Positions 12,507 through 24,913 of a stretch of DNA of 64,000 nucleotides are shown one piece after another. Positions within the stretch are counted from its first letter, which is position 1. Every line of letters starts with the position of its first letter. Both the position numbers and the translations under genes were made by a program. This stretch comes from Rhynchonema sp. JSB1_4 (lineage: Eukaryota; Nematoda; Chromadorea; Monhysterida; Xyalidae): the NCBI GenBank assembly GCA_030248065.1, contig JASAMV010006225.1, positions 27,072-91,071 on the forward strand, written 5' to 3'. The notes beneath the pieces were generated by a model. That model saw only the letters and a program-made list of their open reading frames with translations, was not told the DNA's origin and did not search any database.

Positions 12507-14806
12507 GGTTGAATAATTTTGTCGAATAAAATGGAATTTACAATCTATACTTACAGTTTTTCACCTTCTGGCTTCTGAAATAAAGAATGATATTATGCAG
12601 TTGAAAGTTGAAAAAATTCCGTTTTTCAGACCCTGGCACGTCCGGACACCCAAGCTGCTCAAAAAATCATTTTTGACATCGACAACAAATCGTTTGAGAA
12701 AGAATTATTCGTTTCGATTGTATTCAGCTTTATAACACAAAACTCTGGCTAAAGAGTGGACATTGTTGACACTGGATGGCTCAAACACAAGTACAAGAGG
12801 CTTGCAAGCATCAAAGTGATGTTCCGACATGCATTTACATACAACCAAGCAAGAATAAATAAAACAAATCCGGATTTTGTCACAAAAAAACAACTTGTAC
12901 TGTGTGCTAGCGGAGCGCGATTTTCGTGACATCAAGCTTCGGCGCGCGCTTTGGCTTGAACGGGGTTAAGCCTGACACTTAGTTTATTGCTGCTTTAATA
13001 AATAAACAAATATACATCGAAATTTAAAAATAAATTATCTAAAGCGAATAGATACAGTGACCGCAAGTACAGTGTCGGGGGCACAGAGTTCACAGAGTTT
13101 ATTTAGCAATAAATAAATATAATAATAATTCACGTTGACAGCAAATGCGTCGTTTATAAGTGAGTGAGCGGGACGATCAGTCGCAAACTATTGGCCCATC
13201 ATCTGGTTTTTCGAGAGACTTTGATGGACAATATTGACATTTGTCGGGTCCCGTCGCTCTGTTGAACGGCTATCCGATATTTTGTGTGAGTGCGTACCCA
13301 CGAAATCGACAGTTGTATTGAGATTATTGTGTGATGCGTTGAACCTTGTATACAGTATGTTATGTATTTACATCACTGATCTGCGGGCGGGGGAGGTCGG
13401 ACGCTGCGACTGGACACAACGGAATAGCCATGGGTACAGGTGCAGGACCGATGGCCACATTTGAGAAAATGAATATGACGTTTAAATAATACAAGTTTTG
13501 AATTGAAAAACTGGATGTTTTCTGCATTCGGCCAGTGAACAAAGCTGTCCCCTGATCAAAAGTCAATAAAAAGCTATACATATACAAGAATATGGAACGC
13601 ACAGTCCGGTATATTTAGTTTTTTTATTTCGAAAATTTTAAAAATATTGATCGGTTCTTGGCAGGTCAAGTTTCTCTGTGTTTCAAGAATGAATGGCAGA
13701 GGAAACCGATGCGATAGGAAAAAGCAAATTTTTGAAAATAATCCCGAATCCCAAAAAAAACGTATTTACGGGATTGCTGCTGCAAGAACTGCCATAAAAT
13801 ATAGCCAATCATGCCCACCAAGATCAATCAACGGCGTCGGTTGCTGCCCATATGAGGTCATCCCATATATTTACCAGGATGATTGTTAGAATTGTCGATT
13901 CTTATCCATTATTATAGATAAATAATACAATTAAACTATTGAGAAATCGTGTTTCTATTGTGTCCAGTCAGAGGCGGCAATATATTTAGCCATTTTTTTG
14001 ACGTTTTTGCTCACAAAAGTTTGAGCGATTGTTGTCAGGTCTCACGTGCGCGACTCGAAGGCTCTTGAGACTATCGCTTTTTGCTTGTGGAACTATTGTT
14101 ATAAAATAAGAAAATATAAATTTATTGTTATAATAACCGTTCGCAGCAGTGTGAAACTTTCGCCTAACCGACCCAACCGTACAAACGTCACAATAAACTG
14201 GATTTTTGTATGAATCTCGATTTACGCATTTTTTGGATAATCGCGTAGGAGTTCAAATTTCAAATGCCTGCAAAACACCTGTCAAAATTACAGTGCAATA
14301 GCGAATGTGCCTAAGTGCATAAACGATGATGTTTATTGTCTCATATGTGCAAACTTTTACATAGGCTCAGAGTTTGACCATAGGCTTTTGTACCGCCACC
14401 GTATTCCAAACAAATTGTCCGTTTAGGCACGCGTGGGGTGCATTTTAAATTGTCGGACAAAGTTTGCTTTCGCGGTGAGTAAACTTCAGTTTATTGTATG
14501 AAAATCTGTGGATTACGTCATTTTATTGTGTCGTCAGCATGTAAATATACCGTTTAGATCACCACACCCAGCACGTCAAAGTCAATTGTAAATGTAATTC
14601 TAGCATTTACAGCATGGTCAATATTCAATCTCGGTTGAAAAACATCTAAAATCAACTTTTCCTGAGGCAAACAACATTTGTGTTGGTTGAAATGTTCCCC
14701 TTTTCTCAATATATTGGAAGATTCATTCCTCACTGTTCGTTAATCATTAACAACATCGATTTTCTTTGATTGCAAATTCATTTCTGGTCACGTGCTCACG
14801 TTGGGC
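12507..14806. other. Intergenic stretch, no gene recognised
   Basis: A+T-rich sequence between the secreted cysteine-rich gene and the small gene at 14.8 kb. The open frames are short and show no codon pattern, domain or splice context. It should contain the promoter of the gene starting at 12506, but no specific element could be identified. Confidence 0.5.
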
Positions 14807-15227
14807 TCAAGCCAAATCACCGCGCGAATTGACTGGAGGCGGCGGCGGCTGAATGCTGCAAATGGAGAAAATGGTTGCGCAAGAGTGGTGTGTTTTAATC
14901 AAAAATATAAAATAATAAAACAAACGAAAACAACCACCACGAACTTGTTCAACGTGCCCTCAGCAACGGCCTGCACTCGATTCAGTTCAAATTCGCGTTC
15001 CAGCTCGGCCACACGTTTGGCCAGCTCAAGATGGCGGGTTCTGGAAGTTTTCGAAACACCCACAATAAAACTACAAAAATGTGAGAAAGTTTTTCTCTAA
15101 GAAAAAATGAAACCAACCTCAAATCGTGTTGCTCGTGTTGCAACGTAATGAGCAGCCAATAGGCAGCGCCGGCAAACGGCAACGCACACATCAGCACAGT
15201 TGGGATATCGGGCAGTGGTGGGGTCAT
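14807..15227 (-). CDS. Small single-pass membrane protein with coiled coil, unidentified
   Basis: Three exons (15118-15227, 14945-15040, 14807-14855) have mutually consistent phases and encode 84 residues. The start MTPPLPDIPTVLMCALPF leads into one hydrophobic segment (about residues 9-29, VLMCALPFAGAAYWLLITL). A heptad-like coiled coil follows (HLELAKRVAELEREFELN), then a short IQPPPPP tail and a stop. The size, the N-terminal membrane anchor and the coiled coil recall small mitochondrial or ER membrane factors, but no family was recognised and no function is claimed. The last junction uses a weak donor (AAGTTCG), so the C-terminus is the least certain part; without it the frame stops a few residues further on. 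Confidence 0.5.
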
Positions 15228-15798
15228 GATTTTCGAGGTTTTATTTGGGATCAGAATTGGTGTTCAGTGTTTCATTTGGAATTTCGGTGATAAAATGAAG
15301 AGTTGGAATGATTTTGCCCTTACGATGAATGGTATTGCTGTTTTGGCGCCTGGCTTTTCAGAAAGATTTTGTGAAAACTTTGAGAGTCCGCTAGAGGTGT
15401 TTTTTCAGCTGCGTTACTTGCCATGATTAGCATGAAATTTTGGAATATGTTTATTCAACTGGCATGGCAGCCAGGTGCGGACCTGGGAAGACCCCGAGTA
15501 CGCGCCCCTACCTTGGCCAACAAAAGCTGGATTCGCCACTGGCAGCACATATACATATAGAAGAAAACAGTCAAATAAATAGCACAAGTGCCTAAGATGT
15601 GAGCACTCTAAGATAGGTACATAGAACTCAAAAAATTGCGAGTTTCCAAAACTGGGTTCTAAATTCGAAGCTCGGTGAGATCGGAGTATGGTGAACCGAA
15701 TGCAGGTCATCGAATAATTGATCTGCTTATAATGGAGCTAGAAAAGAATCTTCTATCTGTGATTGACCGCTGAATTTAAAAATCAACACTCAACATTT
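15228..15798. other. Intergenic, no feature seen
   Basis: The region lies between the start of the small membrane protein gene and the stop codon of the CHK kinase-like gene, both on the minus strand. No coding pattern was recognised. Confidence 0.5.
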
Positions 15799-18528
15799 CT
15801 ATTCAATATTGACTTTGTGCTTGAACAGCACCTCGATCTGTTCGTCGGCAGTCATGTGAACGACGGCCAACATTTTCTTGATGCCCTGCGCCATTTGCAT
15901 CAACATCATCGCTTCAAACATTGCCGGGTCAATGCCCGGCAGCTGCCCGGCACGAATCGACTTGACGAACCCGGCGATCATCGACATAAACATTCGACCC
16001 ATCGTCAGGGTGGTGCGACCGGCCAAGATTTCGAACGGCGCCAGTTCAAACGGCATTTTCGGCTGGCCGGCCTCAGACAGGCACTTGGCGAATGTTTCAT
16101 AGTACTTGGTGATCAGGGCGTGCTGATGGTCGGGGTTGTCGCGTTTGTCCGGGGGCAGAAGCATGACGATGCGGGCAAGGTCCTCGCATGGGTTGCCCAT
16201 GTGCACGATCTGTGATGGAAATAGTGGGACTGATGATGACCTGGTGCAGAACACAGCGCGAGCATGGTTGCCCGCATTATCGAAGCGATTTGAAAGTGGA
16301 GCGACAGAAGCGCACCCAAATAGAGACACCCAAATTGAGACAGGCCAAGATTCTGGTGCTGACGGTGGGTCCCATCTCCCAGTGTCCTCCCGGCGCTTTG
16401 AAGAAATCTCTGAGCACTAAACTGTTGACAACGGGGGGGCTGTGGTTCCAACTTCGCCTGCCGGTGCACCAGGTCATCATCAGTACGAGACAGCACCAAC
16501 CCACCTGCCAATCTACCAACGCGACCAATTCGCCCGAACTGTTGCCCTTAGCGTCCTTTGCCCACAACATGTTGTTCGTGTGCAGATCGCCGTGAATGAG
16601 CACATCTGGGACGCCCGGCACTGATTTGTGGTAGCGACTCTGCGAAATGCACTATTGGTGGCAGATTCGTTACCTACCCTGTTTATAGGTAGTGACACTC
16701 GTTGTGATGGCGCCCCAGTAGATTATTTTCAAGCCTATTCCGGTGCCCGATCTGCCCTCAACCTTGTATTTACAGTATTTAGTGGATAGTCTTATTGTGA
16801 CAGAAAATGACGTTTCCTGAACATGTCACTATACAGAGGGCAGACTGCACCATCATTTTGTGCGCGGAAGGTCGCGTGTTGTTTTCACCAGTTTGGGGCT
16901 ATATAGTCCTGTCGAATGTACTGAGTGGCAGTACTTTTCGCCCTGCTTTTGAAGGCTGCGCATCTGCGCCCGAACACGAAATAAGCAGCAATGTTCATGA
17001 CACAACACACAGGTGGATTCAGCTTACACCGACCTTTACACCCAACTCACCTTTAGACCGTTTCAATGTCAAATTTCCCCTTTTACTCTCCCCACCGATA
17101 CCATGGCCAGTGCTTCCTCCTTGCTCGGCGGGATCTTGACCACATTCGCGCGTTCGTCGTCTGTCAAGAGGCTTCTGGAGTGCAATAGATAAGTTTTCAT
17201 ATGTACAACATTTTTTGAAATTTCAAAAATAATATCCTACTTGTATTTGTCTTCGCTCAACAAATCAACCAGATCCTGTATGCCTTTTTGGTTCTTTTTC
17301 TCGTCGAAAACGAACACTTCAGCGATGTTCAAGCTTCGCAGGTTTTGGATGATATCAGAGTGGGTCACCGACCAGGCGTGCAGACGTGCGATTGATATGA
17401 CCAGCTGTTGTGAGGTTGCATGTCAAGTCTAACCAGGAGCTCATGAGACGCCTGTTACGATTCTACGTGTTTCGAAACATTTCGAAAACAAACAAAAGAG
17501 AACTTGGGCGTGCTTATGCATGGTCATCTTCATTCTGCTTAGCTTTCGAAAAGTTTCGATACACGTCTCATGAGCTGGTGGTTGGATTATACCCACCCGT
17601 TAGGCACTACTGGGTATCAACTTGAAAGCCAGCATGACGATTGTACGGTTTGACAGGCAATTTTGTTTGGATCAAATTTTGCGGCAGAATGGGTTGTGAC
17701 ACTCATTTCAGCCATACTACAACAGATGTTCATTCAGATAACCATAATCGAACGTGAATGTTCAGCTATAGCGGCCGAATTTAAAACATCACCCCGCTTA
17801 CTGTGCACCTGTTCAATCTGCTTGTCGTTCAGGAACTGAAAGTGGAACATGCTCTGTATGCCGGCGCGTGCACTCAAATCCTCCATGATGATGTAGGCCG
17901 AGTGGTGTTTGCCTTGTTCCTCCTCTTCGGGCAAATGTTTCACGCCGTACACACGCGCAATCGGCACCGGCAACTCGGATCGGGTCAGATCCATGAATTT
18001 TTCGTATATGCTCGCTTCGGCGTTGTGCATCTGCGAGGGTTATGAAACATCGACTTTGCTGCTTTTGGGTGTCTGGTTTTTGGGAGGATAAACTGTAGAG
18101 CATCAGTAAAGACATGAAAGTATGAATGAACTGGTCAAATTCAAGTTTTTGGCTAATTTTTTGTGCCTATGCTTATGCGCATGGATCATTCACAGCTGAA
18201 CTGAAGTGTGCCCTCTACGGATATATTCCGATAGACGCCAGCAATTATGTCCCAAATTCACCCACGTAAAATTATACATATTGTAATACCTTGTGCAGAT
18301 GATCCTTTAACGCATTGAGTATGCCCTCCTCTCCATCAGAGCCGCCCACCATGCCGATTTTGGTCGCAGTCGGTATTTTGACGATGACTTTGTCGGGCAG
18401 TTGCTCATTGTGGTCTTGCCAAGTGAACGACACACGAGCCATGACCGACAGGAACCCTTTACCACTGCCAATATCCTCCGCTGACCAATCTGTGAGTTTG
18501 GCTGAAACGAAACCATTGTTGCCGTAGA
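15799..18528 (-). CDS. CHK kinase-like (DUF1679 / ecdysteroid kinase-like) protein
   Basis: Six exons were traced with consistent phases: 18290-18528, 17809-18030, 17241-17404, 17102-17174, 16505-16639 and 15799-16209, about 414 residues plus an N-terminal piece not located. The sequence starts with WSAEDIGSGKGFLS, a glycine-rich nucleotide-binding-like motif, then LPDKVIVKIPT, in which the Lys may be the ATP-binding one, and YIIMEDLS. The catalytic-type motif VLIHGDLHTNNMLW (Brenner HGDxxxxN) and the metal-binding-type LVALVDWQ are intact and joined across the last introns. This is the aminoglycoside-phosphotransferase-like fold expanded in nematodes and insects, thought to phosphorylate small molecules such as steroids. 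Key residues look complete, so an active enzyme is likely, but the substrate is unknown. The first traced exon begins at a probable 3' splice site; an in-frame ATG at 18565 is an alternative start. Confidence 0.85.
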
Positions 18529-18843
18529 CTGGAACAAGGAGTACTGGCACGGTACGGTCTAACAATACTGTGCTGTATGCAGGGTCTGCGTCACAGTTTG
18601 CCTTGGATCTGGTTTGACAATTTGCAAAGTCTGAGCAACTAGTACTGGACGCAGGCCTATCGAGATACAGCTTTCAAAATACACACACGGTAGGTACGTA
18701 CAGCACCTATGTATGTACGATTTTATTGTTGAGAGACGATATTCAGTCCCGGTGATGCATTTGTGTCCAGTCAGTTCGGCATTTTTGACGAGTCAACTAA
18801 CTTCGACCTGAATCGGTCAGGTCCAACCCAAACTTGCTTTTTA

Positions 18844-20173
18844 AGGTGCGGTTATACTCGTTCCGCGGAATAGAAGGAACGGCTGAAGGAACGATCGTTT
18901 CCGCTGACGTGGTTATACTTCGCCCGAAGAACAGCGGAAACCAGTATAGCCACGTCACACGGAACGATCTGACGCAATTGACAAGGAACGAAAAAACGTT
19001 CCGCGGAATAGAAAGAACGAAGTCAAAACATCTTGACTTTCAGGACAGTTCCTTGAGGTTCAACTGCTTGAAATTGTCACTAAGAGACCTTGGCATGTCG
19101 AAACTTTTACTTTTTGGACACGGCAATGTTAGAATGAAGCATTTTCAAACCTGAAAACGCTCAAAAGAACGATTTTGGGCTGCCATGGTGTTCAAACAAA
19201 AGGAATTCATAACACCCTCCCATCTACACAGGATCTTCTCCATCTTCGTCTGCATTTCACACAATTACCGAAAAATAATATGACGAAATAAAAGCGGTAG
19301 ACATTGTGTGAGAGTCAGAGGTCGCAATCAGGCCGGGTTTGGCCGGGCCGGCCCGGCCCGAGCCCCCAAATCTTCGGCCCGGCCCGGCCCGAATTTTTGG
19401 CTCAAATTTTAACTCAATTTTTGTCATAATTTTTGCGTTTTTTAACCTATTTTTTGGTTGAAAATTCATTGTTTTCCATGAAAAAGTCGTCAGATAGACA
19501 ATACTGATCGCTTACTTACCGAATCCGTCAGAAATTTTAGTATTTTTGACAAAAAAATCCCTCCTTTTCCAATAAAATAAGTCACTTCAGAAGCTTAGGG
19601 CCGGGGGTGCCCGGCCCGATTGCGACCTCTGGTGAGAGTGGTCGGGGGGGGGGGGCAACCCCACAGCCCCATCCGTCTGGTTCCTGGACCGGTCGAATGC
19701 GCTTGTGGTTGCCCAAATTAAACTATAAATATTTTAAGCAGAACTAATTCGATTCAGACAGCATCCGTGGCACACTCTTAGCAATCGTTTTTGTCCTCGT
19801 TTCTCGTTTTTGCCCGCCCCCGAAACTGAGGGGCTGAATGCTGTTTCACGGAAAGGTAATGGTGTGAGTGTGGTGCTTTTTACGGATAGTTTATAGATGT
19901 TGATTATTTTTTCTTCATGTTTCAGCTGTTTGCAATGATTGTCAAGCTCAATAATTTGCTCAGCAGCCCCCCTAAAATTGCCGGGGCGGGGACGCCCTTC
20001 TATTTTTTCTCTGCCATTAGTTTGTGGAAGAACGCGCCGGAACAGCGGAAACGCTGAAGGAATGAAAGAATAGAAGGAATAGAGGAAATTCGTTGCCGCT
20101 GTTCTTTCATTCCGTCACGGAACTGTATTGCGCGGTACAATTTTCGTTCTTCGGAATGAGTATAACCGCGCCT
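18844..20173. mobile_element. Non-autonomous DNA transposon, PIF/Harbinger-like ends, 1330 bp
   Basis: The ends are inverted copies of AGGYGCGGTTATACTC, flanked on both sides by TTA (18841-18843 and 20174-20176). TTA or TAA target duplications are typical of PIF/Harbinger elements. The subterminal parts repeat GGAACG and AGAAGGAA-like words on both sides. No transposase frame is present. A second element (19316-19631) is inserted within it. The superfamily call rests on a 3-bp duplication and is therefore tentative. Confidence 0.6.
19316..19631. mobile_element. hAT-like MITE, CAGAGGTCGC family, nested, 316 bp
   Basis: The terminal inverted repeats are CAGAGGTCGCAATC and its complement, and an exact 8-bp target duplication GTGAGAGT lies at 19308-19315 and 19632-19639. 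CCGGCCCG words are repeated near both ends around an A+T-rich core that includes GGTTGAAAATTCATTG. Eight-bp duplications and CAG-starting ends are typical of hAT. A related full copy lies at 53513-53918. Confidence 0.88.
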
Positions 20174-20176
20174 TTA

Positions 20177-23100
20177 GGACCAATTTGGTCGCTCCCGAAA
20201 TACCCGGAAATACTAAACCTACCATTTTGACATCCCACCCTGTTGGCCACCACCTTCACCACTTCATCAACGCTGACTGCTGTGTCACAAATCATACGCG
20301 ATTCGGTTGAGGCCATTTTTTAAACTTTGGTGTGGTGTTTAATTCACGAAAGCTAGATTGATAAAACAATCTGCGTAGGTTAGTTACAACGACTCGTAAC
20401 GGAGGTCTGTATGATAAAACGATTGTGGAAAATAGAAAAATGATAAAATTGCGGCGCACATAGAAAAACCACAGAGCCACATTTCGAGCCATTTTCTGGC
20501 GTAATTTGCTCTTCATTGCTGCATAGGTCGGTGATCAGTGCCTTGTGCTCCCGTTTCCTTATCAGTTTTTAGTATTTTCATTTCTCTCTCTTAGCATATT
20601 GTCATTGTAGACGCATCCCAAACATTGATTTGGGGTATGTATATCCAATCATTCATGATAATTTATGCCTAAAAACCAGGGACTTGCTAATCATTGCGCA
20701 TCTGCTGTTTTTTAAATGTCACTTTTTGAGAACTTGTCGCTTTCAATTGGAAACATCATTTCACTTGAGGCTGAATCGTTTTTTTCCAGATAGCACGGAG
20801 ACAAAGATATAATAATCTAGATCACATTTTTCACAAAATAGCCGTGTCATAAAATGAAAAATGAGCTGTCTGTCATGAACAAAAAAAGTTGAGCCGATCT
20901 CGTTTTCAGGTCCGAAAGCCCATAAAACGACCAATCTGACAAGATTTCTTTGTGTGTGGCAACATTTATAACAAAATCGGCTCCCCGAAAACAATACACA
21001 AACACGCATAATCGATCTGCAGGGCTTATGATGGATATCAGAAGAACAACGAGAAAAAGTTATTAAGCAATATCAGTTTGAGCACGTTGCGGTACTCTTT
21101 ACACTAATTTCAGTCCTAAATTGTTCCCAGCGCATTTGCATTGGAACAAGAACAAAATCCAAATCCAGTGGTGCCGAAAGTTGTGCGTGCATATCTTTTC
21201 AAAGGCCAGGTTTCGAAATCAGTGTTATACCAACACTGCGCCCCTGTGATTATCATGATACACCAGCAGCCTCCCCACTAATAATAATAAGCAATCCATA
21301 ATATTCAAGATATTCTTTTATTTTCAACTTCTATAGTATGGGGGTGGAAAAGTTTATATTTTTGCGAAACAACACGCACAAACACAAATCCTCAGCTGGC
21401 AACCATGCACCAAGGTGTGTACCTTTGGGCTTATAGGCTTGGTTAACACAAAGACGCCCTTTTCAATAGTATCAAGTGAAGATGACATAATTTTTATGGA
21501 TCAGAAAAATGTGACGAAAATTCTAGAATTATACATTTGTGCAAAAACGAAGTCCTTTGAAACATAGCGGAATGGTTGTCTTTACCAACTTATAGCTGCA
21601 AATTGTTTTCTACTTTATAACTCGACGATTTCGAAAGTTTGTAGCTTTCAAGTGCTTGAGCTGCCAGATATTTTCGTCTCATGTCGCAACGTAGGCAGTC
21701 AAAACAACAAATGCAAGGCATTGAGCCAAGGTCGGATTTCAAAAACGTGAGCCAGCAGTCACACAAGGCAGGCTCCCTCATGACCTACATATAATCACCA
21801 ATAGATGCGGGGGACAGGTGCGTTTCGGGTGTGTATCTTTTCGTGAACGGAAGTTGCTGCTGTCTCTCCACGCATGCACACCTCACGTGAGGCACGGGCG
21901 CCACATTCCTTTTCCCAAATTAGACCCTATTTTTCATATTTCTGCAAAATCGCCAGAATTATTCTGTTCATTTTGTTTTTTCTCATTGTCCACAAGCGAT
22001 TATCTTGGATATTTTGTCATGAAGTGCTGATAATTTATGACCATGAAGGCAAAATGAAATGAATTCAGTTTCGTTTTTCTGTTGTTGTCTGAAAATCTAA
22101 AACGGCCCAGAATGAAAATCATTCATAAAGTGTATTTGGCCCACCCAGAATCGGTGGGGCATGGACATCGGCGGGGTATATACACGAAAACGTGGGGGTC
22201 GCCAAATGTATCAATATGCGTCTAATATCATGCGCTAATCATGCCCAAGAGTGTAACAATTGACTGGTGGTAATACAACATTGCACATCTGTTTGTTGTT
22301 CATCGTCGAAACACGTGTGGGCTTATGCGTGCGTGTGTTCCGTGTTTGGTCGCGAAATCCGATTATACTTCAACGACAGTTGGTTCCTGATGCGCGATTT
22401 TTGCAAAAAAATACGAATAACTGCCAGACTCGCATAGATTATCATAATTCTGTGGAATATTTTAATTAACGTTTTTTTAGCCATGCTTGGACAGTTAGAA
22501 AAAGTGCTTGCATCGTAAGAGGCTGATGTCTCAGTGGTGAAACTCTTTCATTGGATACATATAGTTGGATTGTAACCTTGTTCTGTCATTAGTAGAAGCG
22601 AACACGTGCGAACCCGGTTTAATAGTCTCAAACGATCATGATCACTTGCTACCCATTGTAGACACCAAAGCAAACAACAACAGCCCATAACTTCTCTATT
22701 GAATCCCATTATAAGTATTCTGGGTATCACTTCGGGTTTCACACCCGACAGCTCTCAATGGTGGATGTTATCCTACTTATCTGGAATGATTACGCTTTGA
22801 ATTAGGTGGACCTGGAGGCACAACATTCAGGATATGTTGTACACTTGCATGTTTGCTGTTAGTCACACCTCGAGTGAGAACAACAAACTTTGAATTCCAC
22901 GCATGCGCGCGCGCTTGTCCGTTTCGATGCATGCGTCCACTTGAGGGTGCACGTTTACTGGGTCAAACTGGTACATTTGACATTCTTATCACCAACAAAT
23001 GCAAACGTTGGTCTTCCCTCTTGAACGATATATAGTTTCAATATTAGTTGTCAACATTCCTGCTTCATACGTTTGTTTGTTTCTGTGTACGTAATTGATT

Positions 23101-23658
23101 AACTGTGATTTGAAATGAAATCGATCAGCTGGTATCAGGCTATGGTGCAAATTTCTTCGATTTACGACACACTTGTTTCTTTCACCAAGTGCTTTCAAAA
23201 AGTACAATGTCTCATCTTTGATTCATCTCTGTTCTTCATTTCAAGCAATCGTTCATATTTTTTGGCATGCGTGCACGTGAATTGATCATAACGTCATGTT
23301 GTGAAATCGGTGCACACCAATTTTAAAATTCGGTTTGGTCATCAATTTTCAAAGATTTTCGAATACGTCGTTTCATCATTTCTCCGAAAAAAATTGAAAC
23401 CCATAATTTCAGATCATACGAATTGACGAAATACAATCTTAATCATGTCTAGTGTCACGATAATCGCACGGTCCAACATCAACAACAACGATAATACATG
23501 ACCAGTCGGTGAAAATGTGAAAAAAGAGAAAATTATAATGTCCATAATTGCGACGTCAAAATGGTACCGTGTGGCGGCCAAACGTACTTTATTCTTACCA
23601 TCATTTCGCGTCTACAAAATGTTGCAGTGAAGTGCACCAATCGTCACGCATTAATGTG
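20177..23658. other. 3.5 kb without a recognised gene
   Basis: The stretch lies between the Harbinger-like element and the start of the PAN protein gene. Open frames are short and overlap on both strands without splice context. No tRNA, long tandem array or clean transposon ends were seen. The last part presumably holds the promoter and 5' UTR of the PAN gene. Confidence 0.5.
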
Positions 23659-24860
23659 ATGAAGTTCGCCGAATGGCCGCTTCACGCATCCGGCGTGCTG
23701 TCAACGATAGTGGTGCTAATCGTGCCTGCAATATGGGCCGGAGGCAATGATAAACGATGTGAGTGTAATTTATGAAATCCGCATGCATGCTAGAATGTTA
23801 AATAAAGAAGTCACTGAGCTATAAAACCCCGTCCCCAGGCCAATTAAATTAGAAACCGAACTTTTCAGTCGAGCTGATTGATCTGAAACGTCGCATTTCG
23901 TCGATCGATCGTCAATTCCGTGACCATTTCTCCGTTCCCGACCGTTCCCAACAACGCGGTTTACCAAATGCGTTCCCAAGTGCGTTGAGGTTTAGGCCCG
24001 AGGAGCGACAACGGTCCGAAGAATCCACTAACGGTTAGTGTACATCACTTTCAAAAGCGAGATTTGACTAAGTTTGATATCAGGGTTGAACCGTTTTATT
24101 CGCTTCCAACTGGCACTTTTTTGTATATGTAGACCTAGCAGCGCTTCATTACTTCTATCTTCTTGCTTCGCGCAGATTGTAGCATTATTTCCATCAAGCT
24201 TAGTCGAAAATCTGTCACCTTTGCTGACAATATACATAGCTTTCCGTTGCCTTTCCTATGCAGCTGCTAAAAGTCGTTTGCCCATGCTACATTTATACAT
24301 GGTAATTATGTACTGCATCGCTTTATTTTAGCGTTCGGTTCTCGATCGCGTATCCGGAACGCTGAGGCGGGCGTGACGTTTCTGTTCGGAAACATGTCCT
24401 CCGAGCCACCCACCAGTCGACGTGATCGATCCAGCAACAACGACGACAACAGTGCTCCCGATTATGACAACTCGGTCGCACAACCGCCCGGATTCGTGCC
24501 GCCGCCTGAGTCAGGGGAATTCGATTTCGAATCCGGGTTCGGATCCGGATCCAACGAACAGTTCAATCCGAACTCCGGATTCAGTTTCGGCAACGGATTC
24601 AGCAGCGGGAGTTTTTCGTTCGGGCCCGGGACTGGGGATGGGCCCGAATCGCCAATACCGCCCGATGTGGCCAAAGCGTCGACGTTTCAGTTCACACCTA
24701 CGGCCGGTTCGAGACCCGATCCGCGGCATCCCGATCTCGATCCGCATTTCGGTGCGCAGTTTTTCGTGCCCAGGAATCCGTCGCGATTTGATCAACTGGA
24801 GGAACGGGCATTGGCGCCGCCGGTGGATAACAGCCTGCCTATCGACTTTAGATCGACCGA

Positions 24861-24913
<53 letters not shown>

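Noticed and set aside
13647..13889. An 80-residue frame with a CCPYE motif at 13.7 kb
   Set aside because: The Cys pair suggested a stray cysteine-rich exon, but the strand is opposite to the neighbouring cysteine-rich genes and no repeat consensus or splice sites fit.
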